Shown here: positions 58,043-64,000 of the stretch, one piece after another | Numbering within the stretch: position 1 is the first letter of the stretch | How the letters are laid out: each line of letters opens with the position of its first letter | Source of the DNA: Methylophilales bacterium MBRSF5 | GTDB taxonomy: Bacteria; Pseudomonadota; Gammaproteobacteria; Burkholderiales; Methylophilaceae | Direction of reading: 5' to 3' | Length of the DNA stretch: 64,000 nt | NCBI GenBank assembly: GCA_001044335.1 | Contig: CP011001.1 | Span: forward strand, 992,001 to 1,056,000 | The notes under the pieces: model-generated | Seen by the model: the letters and a program-made list of their open reading frames with translations, nothing else | Database searches by the model: none | What the model was told of the DNA's origin: nothing | Position numbers and translations under genes: made by a program

Positions 58043-59596
58043 TTATGTCTCTGATGGCTTAGATTCAACCCCAAAGTCATTAGGGAAATACTTTAGTGCA
58101 CTCATGACTGGAAAGGGCGTCATCCCTCCCATTGCACAGAGTGATCCATTTACCATGGTGTCGCATAAATTTTCTAACAATGCTACGTTTTTTGGCTGCT
58201 CATCTTTGGCTACGATCTTATCGATTACTTCCATGCCACGGGTTGATCCAATCCTACATGGAGTACATTTACCACATGATTCTATTGCACAAAACTCAAA
58301 TGAATATCTTGCCATTTCAGCCATATTGACATCCTCATCAAATGCGACGATACCTCCGTGACCAACAACCGCATTTAATTTTGAATAGGCCTCATAATCT
58401 AATTCGATATCAAAATTTTCCTCGGCAATAAATGCTCCAAGCGGCCCACCAACTTGAACAGCTTTTATCTTCTTACCTGAAGCTGAACCTCCACCATAGT
58501 CGTAAAGAAGTTCTCTAAGAGTGATACCAAAAGCTTTTTCAATTAAGCCTGTTTGTTTCAGATTTCCAGCTAGCTGAATTGGTAATGTACCCTTTGATCT
58601 TCCAACACCAAAATCAGCATAATATTTGGCTCCTTTTGACATAATTATTGGGATTGTGGCTAAGGACACGACGTTGTTAACAACTGTGGGTTTTCCAAAC
58701 AAGCCCTCAATTGCAGGAAGTGGTGGTTTGTACCTTACTAATCCTCGCTTCCCTTCCAAACTTTCAAGTAACGACGTTTCTTCACCGCAAATATAAGCTC
58801 CGGCGGCTCTTGTCACTTCTAATGTGAAGTTTTTGTTAGAATTCAATATATTTTGTCCCAAATAATTATTTTCAGTAGCAATTTTGATTGCCTTATTTAG
58901 TACATCTTGCGCATGAGGATATTCAGATCTTAAGTAAATGTATCCATGGTCTGCATTAACTGCGAGACCTGCGATGATCATTCCTTCAATCAGCATGAAT
59001 GGATCGTTTTCCATAGTCATGCGATCGGAGTATGTGCCAGAATCTCCTTCATCTGCATTACAAACAATATATTTTTGGGTCGATTCAGTATCTAAAACAG
59101 TTTGCCATTTAATACCCGTTGGGAAAGCTGCCCCGCCTCTTCCTCGCAAACCAGAATCTTTTACTTCGTTGACAATCTGTTGCGCTTCCATGTTAATAGC
59201 TTTTTTAAGTCCCACAAAACCTTCATGATCCATATAATCTTTTAATGAAAGCGGGTCTGTAATTCCAACTCTAGCAAACGTTAGTCTTTCTTGATTTTTT
59301 AACCAAGCAATCTCATCTGTTTTTCCAAGGTATTTGTCATGCTTGCCACCTTCAAAAAACTTAGCGTCAAATAAACTAGAGATATCATCCTCATTGATCG
59401 GGCCATAAGCTATTCGCTCGCCATTGTATTCAACTTCAACAAGAGGTTCTAACCAGAAAAGACCTCTTGATCCGTTTCTAACAAGATCAATTTCTAAATT
59501 TCTTTTTTGAGCTTCAAATTCAATTTTGTGAGCAATCTCATTCGAACCTAAGGATTGTGCAGTTGAATCAATTGGAACAAAAATCTTGATAGTCAT
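58043..59596 (-). CDS. fdsB: NAD-dependent formate dehydrogenase beta subunit (FMN/NAD)
   Basis: 517 residues. An N-terminal thioredoxin-like 2Fe-2S-associated region (about 1-100) is fused to a NuoF-like core: SGLRGRGGAAFPTGIKW (FMN), CNADEGDSGTYSDR, AAGAYICGEETSLLESLEG (NADH), and 4Fe-4S ligands in ESCGKCTPCRIGSTR plus CDTMVNGSLC. Reduces NAD+ with electrons from FdsA. One base separates it from fdsG. Confidence 0.97.
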   Translation of the reverse strand: MTIKIFVPIDSTAQSLGSNEIAHKIEFEAQKRNLEIDLVRNGSRGLFWLEPLVEVEYNGERIAYGPINEDDISSLFDAKFFEGGKHDKYLGKTDEIAWLKNQERLTFARVGITDPLSLKDYMDHEGFVGLKKAINMEAQQIVNEVKDSGLRGRGGAAFPTGIKWQTVLDTESTQKYIVCNADEGDSGTYSDRMTMENDPFMLIEGMIIAGLAVNADHGYIYLRSEYPHAQDVLNKAIKIATENNYLGQNILNSNKNFTLEVTRAAGAYICGEETSLLESLEGKRGLVRYKPPLPAIEGLFGKPTVVNNVVSLATIPIIMSKGAKYYADFGVGRSKGTLPIQLAGNLKQTGLIEKAFGITLRELLYDYGGGSASGKKIKAVQVGGPLGAFIAEENFDIELDYEAYSKLNAVVGHGGIVAFDEDVNMAEMARYSFEFCAIESCGKCTPCRIGSTRGMEVIDKIVAKDEQPKNVALLENLCDTMVNGSLCAMGGMTPFPVMSALKYFPNDFGVESKPSET

Positions 59597-60049
59597 TTAT
59601 TTTATATCCTCAATAAGTTTATCTATTTTTTCTTTATCCACTCTACCGAAAACATCATCATTTATCATAATTGATGGGGAACATGCACAGTTTCCTAGGC
59701 AATATACTGGTTCTAAACTAAATTTTTCATCATCTGTCATTTCGTGATAATCAATACCTAATTTATCTTTTAAATAGGCTTCAATTGATTTAGAATTCAT
59801 TGCCTGACAGGACTCTGCACGACAAACTTGAATAATATTTTTTCCTGCTTTCCTTGTACGGAAGTGATGATAGAAACTAACAAATCCATGTATTTCTGCC
59901 ACGGACAAACTCATCTCTTGTGAAATGAGTGGATAGCTTTCCTCAGGAATGTAACCTAAATCGTCCTGAATAGAATGCATCAAAGGAAGTAGCCCACCAG
60001 CTACATCTTTATATTTCTGAATATGTTGTTGTATTTTAATCTTATCCAT
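59597..60049 (-). CDS. fdsG: NAD-dependent formate dehydrogenase gamma subunit
   Basis: 150 residues, NuoE-like thioredoxin fold with a 2Fe-2S site: [11 protein letters not shown] and [15 protein letters not shown] give the four cysteines. N-terminal [19 protein letters not shown] is typical. First gene of the fds operon. Confidence 0.95.
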   Translation of the reverse strand: MDKIKIQQHIQKYKDVAGGLLPLMHSIQDDLGYIPEESYPLISQEMSLSVAEIHGFVSFYHHFRTRKAGKNIIQVCRAESCQAMNSKSIEAYLKDKLGIDYHEMTDDEKFSLEPVYCLGNCACSPSIMINDDVFGRVDKEKIDKLIEDIK

Positions 60050-60063
60050 TTAGCCTAAATTAG

Positions 60064-60091
60064 TTGACCTTCTCAATACCCCCATTATACT
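60064..60091 (+). promoter_or_regulatory. Predicted moaA promoter
   Basis: TTGACC (60064-60069) and TATACT (60086-60091) with a 16-base spacer. The start would be near 60098, leaving a leader of about 48 bases. Confidence 0.65.
60084..60089 (-). promoter_or_regulatory. Predicted fds operon -10 box
   Basis: A perfect TATAAT on the minus strand overlaps four bases of the moaA -10 on the other strand. It would start transcription about 28 bases before fdsG. The matching -35 is weak, which suggests an activator. Confidence 0.5.
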
Positions 60092-60145
60092 GAATGTAAG
60101 AGACTTTTTTACTAATAGAAATCATTAAAGATAAGCATTATTTGC

Positions 60146-61117
60146 ATGTTACAAGACCCTTTTAAACGGAAAATAAGTTATTTAAGATTGTCGGTGACGG
60201 ATCGCTGTGACTTTCGATGTCAATATTGCATGAGTGAAGACATTGAGTTCATGCCAAAACATCAAATGTTGACGATCGAAGAGATGAATCGACTCGCGAA
60301 TATTTTCATTAATTTAGGTGTTGAGAAAATAAGACTCACCGGTGGCGAGCCTCTTGTCAGGAGAGGGGTGAACGAATTAATCAATAAGCTTAGCCACAAT
60401 AAAAAACTTAAAGAGCTTACCTTAACGACCAATGGATCCCAACTTGATCAAAAACTTGACGTGCTTAAACACTCAAAAATTAAACGCATCAATGTCAGCT
60501 TGGATAGTTTGTGTTCTGAAAATTTCAAAAAAATCACCAGAATTGGTAATTTAAATGAAGTGCTTGCTAACCTTGAGGTTGCAAAGGAATACTTTCAAAT
60601 AAAATTGAATACTGTTTTGATGAAAAATATTAATGATCATGAGATTATTGATTTAGTCTCTTACGCAATAGAGCAAAATTTTAATATCAGTTTTATCGAA
60701 CAGATGCCTTTAGGTGAGATTGGCTATGATCGATCCACAAGTTTCATCAACAGCAACGAGGCAAAAAAAATCATAGAAAAAAAGTACATTCTTGAAGAAA
60801 ATAATAAAAAAACTGGCGGTCCAGCAGTGTATTGGAAAATAAAAGGCAGTAATTCTTTTGTAGGATTTATTTCTCCTCACAGTCATAATTTTTGCGACTC
60901 ATGTAACAGAGTGAGAGTGAGTGCCGATGGATATCTGCATTTGTGTTTAGGTCATGATGAGAAAGTAAATTTAATTGACCCTTTAAGAGCTCATGATACT
61001 GACCATGCCGTTGAAAGATTAATTATTGACTCTTTATCCAGCAAACCTAAATCTCATGAATTTAATCTAAAAAATAAAACCAATGTGATTAGATTCATGT
61101 CCCACACAGGAGGATAA
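60146..61117 (+). CDS. moaA: GTP 3',8-cyclase
   Basis: 323 residues. Radical-SAM cluster C21-x3-C25-x2-C28 (RCDFRCQYCM), second cluster CDSCNRVRVSADGYLHLC, and a C-terminal Gly-Gly (SHTGG) required in the family. First step of molybdopterin synthesis. First gene of moaA-mobA-moeA, divergent from the molybdenum-dependent formate dehydrogenase. Confidence 0.97.
   Translation: MLQDPFKRKISYLRLSVTDRCDFRCQYCMSEDIEFMPKHQMLTIEEMNRLANIFINLGVEKIRLTGGEPLVRRGVNELINKLSHNKKLKELTLTTNGSQLDQKLDVLKHSKIKRINVSLDSLCSENFKKITRIGNLNEVLANLEVAKEYFQIKLNTVLMKNINDHEIIDLVSYAIEQNFNISFIEQMPLGEIGYDRSTSFINSNEAKKIIEKKYILEENNKKTGGPAVYWKIKGSNSFVGFISPHSHNFCDSCNRVRVSADGYLHLCLGHDEKVNLIDPLRAHDTDHAVERLIIDSLSSKPKSHEFNLKNKTNVIRFMSHTGG
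61108..61113 (+). promoter_or_regulatory. Shine-Dalgarno of mobA
   Basis: An AGGAGG-type site in the last codons of moaA, 4 bases before the TTG at 61118; it supports that non-ATG start. Confidence 0.75.
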
Positions 61118-61684
61118 TTGAGAGTTGATGGTCTTATTATTGCTGGAGGGCAATCATCCAGAATGGGGCAATTTAAAGCCTCAGTTAATTTTTTAGGACA
61201 GCCATTAATTAATCATGTGTTTGAGCGCCTTCAAACTCAAGTCGACAATATTTTTATTAACAGTAATCGCCAAATACCTAGTCTTAATTTAAAAACAAAA
61301 ATGATAGAAGATGAAATATCAAATTATCAAGGTCCACTTGCAGGCCTACAAGCCGGTTTAAGACAAATCAATTGCCAATGGTTACAAATTGCTCCATGTG
61401 ACACCCCTTTTATTCCTCTAGATTTGACAGAAAAACTGATATCCACAGCGATTAATACAGATAATCCAATCATCGTTCCATCAGTCAATGACAGATTGCA
61501 TCCTACTCTGGGATTAATGAATCAATCCATACTGCCTCTTTTGGATCAATTTTTAGAAACGGGGCAAAGGGGTTTTATCCAATTCATTGAGCATGTTGGC
61601 TACTTATCTACCCCATTTGCTGATGAAAAATCTTTTATCAATATTAATTCACATGATGATGTAAAAAAATATGAAAAAAATTAA
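61118..61684 (+). CDS. mobA: Molybdenum cofactor guanylyltransferase
   Basis: 188 residues, TTG start with a perfect ribosome site. LIIAGGQSSRMGQFKASVNF is the nucleotidyltransferase loop, LAGLQAGLRQI and APCDTPFIPLDL carry the metal Asp. Adds GMP to make the bis-MGD cofactor that FdsA needs. Ends 14 bases inside moeA. Confidence 0.93.
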   Translation: MRVDGLIIAGGQSSRMGQFKASVNFLGQPLINHVFERLQTQVDNIFINSNRQIPSLNLKTKMIEDEISNYQGPLAGLQAGLRQINCQWLQIAPCDTPFIPLDLTEKLISTAINTDNPIIVPSVNDRLHPTLGLMNQSILPLLDQFLETGQRGFIQFIEHVGYLSTPFADEKSFININSHDDVKKYEKN

Positions 61685-62945
61685 CTTAACAGATCTTTAT
61701 GAAGACAAGGGGTGTTTATCTGAGTATGATCCCAATTCTCTAAGCTATAACAAAGCTATTCTTTATCTTGAGCAGCTCATTCAACCCATAAAAAAAACTA
61801 AAAAAATTTCTATTGAAGATGCAGAAGGGTATATTTTAGCCACAGATGTGAAGTCATCCATAAATGTTCCAAATTATGATAATTCGGCAATGGATGGCTA
61901 TGTTTTTCGACATCAATCACTAAAAAAAAATAATAATAAAGTTAAGTTGTTTGGCAAAATATTAGCTGGTCATCCAGTCGACTCTAACAAAATAAGTAAT
62001 GTCTGTTTCAAAATTATGACTGGTGGAATGATCCCAAAAGGGTTCGATACCGTCATACCTCAAGAGCTAGTCAAAATTGATAATGATTTTATCTGTTTTG
62101 ATTTTCTGCCAAAAAAGGGGGCGAACATTCGCAAAACTGGTGAAGACATATCAAAAAATGAAATTGCATTAAAAAAGGGGGCATACATAAATCCCTTACA
62201 TATTGGCTTATTAGCCTCTTTAGGAATTTCTCAAATAAAGGTATTTGAGCATTTAAAAATTGGTTTCTTTAGTACTGGAGATGAAGTAGTTCAACTCGGT
62301 GAGAAAATTAAGCCTGGTCAGGTTTATGATAGCAATCGATATCTGATTAAATCATTCATTCACAAAATGAATCTTCATTTTAATGATTATGGAAACCTAT
62401 CAGATAATAAACCTAAGCTGGAAAAACAACTTAAAAAAGCCTCCGAAGAGAATGATTTAATTATTACAACCGGCGGAGTATCAGTGGGTGAAGCTGATTA
62501 CATGAAAGAGGTTCTGTCAAACATAGGAAAGGTCCTTTTTTGGAAAATGTCTATTAAACCTGGTAGGCCGATGGCTTTTGGTAAGATTAAAAAATCTTTT
62601 TATTTTGGATTGCCCGGAAACCCAGTTTCTGCTGCCGTGACCTTCCTTCAATTTGTCAAACCAAGCATTAAGCTCATGATGGGTAATTCTCGGTTTGAAC
62701 CAACCCCAACTCTGGAAGCAAAATTAGGACAAAAAATCATTCGAAAAAAAGGTCGAACTGAATTTATTCGAGCTCATTTGGAAAAAACTGTGAAAGGTTA
62801 TCATGTAAAACCATTGGCTCAGCAAGGCTCCGGCATGTTGAAATCGATGTCAGATGCAAATTGTTTTATTTTCATGGCTGAAAAAGAGGAAGTTTTAGAA
62901 AAAAACACCAACGTTAAAGTCATACTTTTTGATGGTTTAATTTAG
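61671..62945 (+). CDS. moeA: Molybdopterin molybdenumtransferase
   Basis: 424 residues. VPNYDNSAMDGYVFR, MTGGMIPKGFDTVIPQE, FFSTGDEVVQLGE, TTGGVSVGEADYMKEVL and FGLPGNPVSAAVTF are the MoeA motifs. Inserts molybdate into molybdopterin. Third gene of the cofactor operon. Confidence 0.96.
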   Translation: MKKINLTDLYEDKGCLSEYDPNSLSYNKAILYLEQLIQPIKKTKKISIEDAEGYILATDVKSSINVPNYDNSAMDGYVFRHQSLKKNNNKVKLFGKILAGHPVDSNKISNVCFKIMTGGMIPKGFDTVIPQELVKIDNDFICFDFLPKKGANIRKTGEDISKNEIALKKGAYINPLHIGLLASLGISQIKVFEHLKIGFFSTGDEVVQLGEKIKPGQVYDSNRYLIKSFIHKMNLHFNDYGNLSDNKPKLEKQLKKASEENDLIITTGGVSVGEADYMKEVLSNIGKVLFWKMSIKPGRPMAFGKIKKSFYFGLPGNPVSAAVTFLQFVKPSIKLMMGNSRFEPTPTLEAKLGQKIIRKKGRTEFIRAHLEKTVKGYHVKPLAQQGSGMLKSMSDANCFIFMAEKEEVLEKNTNVKVILFDGLI

Positions 62946-62980
62946 AGAATTTACCAAAAAATACTATAATTAACCCTTCA

Positions 62981-63679
62981 ATGATGCCCGCAACACAAAA
63001 ATACGAAGTGAAGTTCCTTGAGACAGTAATCTTGTCTCTGTTGATGCATGCTTCTTTGCTGGTCATTATTCCTAAAATGCAGCAGGATGACTTTGTTATC
63101 CCAGAGATCTTAAATATTGAAATTGATCTAACTCAATCTGAACCACCCCAAATTATCGAACAACCTAAGAAGATTGATCCACCGAAACCTGAAAAAAAAC
63201 CTGAACCATTAAAAGAGATAGCACCCATTCAAGAGGAAGTTTTTGAGGAATTGCTGGAGCCTATCGTCGAAGAAATTTCGGAGTACATTGAGCCCGAAGA
63301 GAGTAATCTAACAGAATCAGAAGAAGCTGCTCCCATAGAAGAAGTACAGGAATATATTCCACCACAACCTTCTCCAGAAGTGGTTAAACAAGCAACTGAC
63401 AGCTATACAAACCAATTGACCAGGGCTATTGCTAAACAAAAAAAATATCCTAAAATTGCCCAGATGCGTCAATGGCAAGGTGAGGTTTTATTAAATATCG
63501 AAATCGATCCTCAAGGTAATCTTATAAAAGCAGATATTCTTGAGGAGTCACGATATAAGATACTTAATAATGAGGCGATCGATATGGTGAAAAGAGCATC
63601 GCCATTTCCCCAACCTCCAGAAGAATTAAGACTTAAAAATTTCACCGTATTAGTGCCAATATCTTTTAAACTTGAGTAA
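62981..63679 (+). CDS. tonB: Energy transducer TonB
   Basis: 232 residues. Signal anchor at about 12-30 (ETVILSLLMHASLLVII), Pro/Glu/Lys-rich periplasmic spacer at about 45-130, and a TonB C-terminal domain (KQKKYPKIAQMRQWQGEVLL, GNLIKADILEESRYKILNNEAIDMVKRASPFP-type). It transmits proton-motive energy to outer-membrane receptors. A TATAAT lies 11 bases before the ATG, without a clear -35. No exbBD is adjacent. Confidence 0.92.
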   Translation: MMPATQKYEVKFLETVILSLLMHASLLVIIPKMQQDDFVIPEILNIEIDLTQSEPPQIIEQPKKIDPPKPEKKPEPLKEIAPIQEEVFEELLEPIVEEISEYIEPEESNLTESEEAAPIEEVQEYIPPQPSPEVVKQATDSYTNQLTRAIAKQKKYPKIAQMRQWQGEVLLNIEIDPQGNLIKADILEESRYKILNNEAIDMVKRASPFPQPPEELRLKNFTVLVPISFKLE

Positions 63680-63727
63680 AGTTTGATTGTCATAAAGTTG
63701 TAGTAATTTTTAGGTAAAATAAAAAAA

Positions 63728-64000
63728 ATGAAATTAAAAAACTTTTCGCTTCAGGGCACCAATGATCTCAATTTTGAATTAAATAACTTTTCTGGAAAAA
63801 AATTAGTCATTTATTTTTACCCAAAAGATTCAACTCCAGGATGCACCAATGAGGGAATTGATTTTTCAGCCAAGCTGCCAGAGTTTAAAGCCAAAAATTG
63901 TGAGGTGTTTGGAATCTCAAGAGATAGCTTAAAATCTCACGAAAACTTCAAAAAGAAATACGACTTTGATTTCGAATTGCTTTCAGATCCCGAAGAGATT
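63728..64000 (+). CDS. bcp: Thioredoxin-dependent thiol peroxidase (Bcp), N-terminal part
   Basis: 91 residues to the window edge; full proteins have about 150. VIYFYPKDSTPGCTNEG carries peroxidatic C39, then GISRDSLKSHENFKKKYDFDFELLSDP. The position five residues after C39 that holds the resolving Cys in E. coli Bcp is not Cys here, so it may be a 1-Cys type. Confidence 0.93.
   Translation, partial: MKLKNFSLQGTNDLNFELNNFSGKKLVIYFYPKDSTPGCTNEGIDFSAKLPEFKAKNCEVFGISRDSLKSHENFKKKYDFDFELLSDPEEI

Noticed and set aside
1-64000. tRNA genes, CRISPR arrays, insertion sequences or prophage
   Set aside because: No cloverleaf-like intergenic sequence, regularly spaced repeats, transposase or integrase was seen; the intergenic spaces are too short.

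Overview
The window is a gene-dense, AT-rich (by eye about two thirds A+T) piece of a streamlined Gram-negative chromosome. Operon layout and protein types point to a betaproteobacterium of the Methylophilaceae, most like the small-genome marine/freshwater methylotrophs of the OM43/Methylopumilus kind. Supporting signs are the tkt-gap-pgk-purC block, dapA-bamC-MBL, rnfABCDGE-nth, argA-argB-HAD nucleotidase, a soluble NAD-dependent formate dehydrogenase (fdsGBA-fdhD-fdsD) beside molybdenum-cofactor genes, and very short or overlapping gene junctions. The taxon is an inference from gene order and family resemblance; no search was run. No tRNA, insertion sequence, prophage or CRISPR array was seen, and no gene-free stretch exceeds 300 bases.

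Layout. 1-4632: pyrD (cut by the window edge), ribosomal oxygenase roxA, an MBL-fold hydrolase, bamC and dapA. 4809-10484: the six-subunit Rnf complex, nth and a DUF1289 protein. 10484-15272: secA, an M23 peptidase, a DciA-like protein and a TauE/SafE permease. 15345-24463: K+-independent H+-pyrophosphatase, a TspO-like membrane protein, purC-pgk-gap-tkt, a thioredoxin-fold protein and rsmE. 24495-29457: an unusual argA carrying an N-terminal XRE helix-turn-helix domain, argB, a HAD nucleotidase with a non-ATG start, cca and an NDUFA9-like protein. 29459-47569 (minus strand): a small unrecognised membrane protein and then, reading backwards, lpxC and the whole division/cell-wall cluster up to mraZ. 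In this cluster rsmH is split by a one-base frameshift in an A10 tract. 47720-49876: RNase P RNA, pyrC and rsmI. 49941-54148: dolP, trxA, rho, rpmE and an ArnT-like glycosyltransferase. 54145-60049: formate dehydrogenase. 60146-64000: moaA-mobA-moeA, tonB and a partial bcp.

How it fits together. Formate dehydrogenase would oxidise formate from C1 metabolism to CO2 and NADH. The divergent moaA-mobA-moeA genes make its molybdenum cofactor, and the two promoters appear to share an overlapping -10 region. Rnf and the proton-pumping pyrophosphatase are two ion-motive devices suited to an energy-limited cell. The lower-glycolysis genes tkt-gap-pgk lack the pyk and fba genes usually found with them, and the GAPDH has a cofactor site that looks NADP-compatible.

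The most novel-looking item is the HTH-N-acetylglutamate synthase. A 21-bp palindrome covers its start codon, which suggests a one-protein arginine sensor, enzyme and autorepressor. Next are the poly(A) frameshift in rsmH, a 59-residue two-helix membrane protein coupled to lpxC, the compact rnpB locus whose promoter and terminator are shared with its neighbours, and recurring 8-nt stop/start overlaps.
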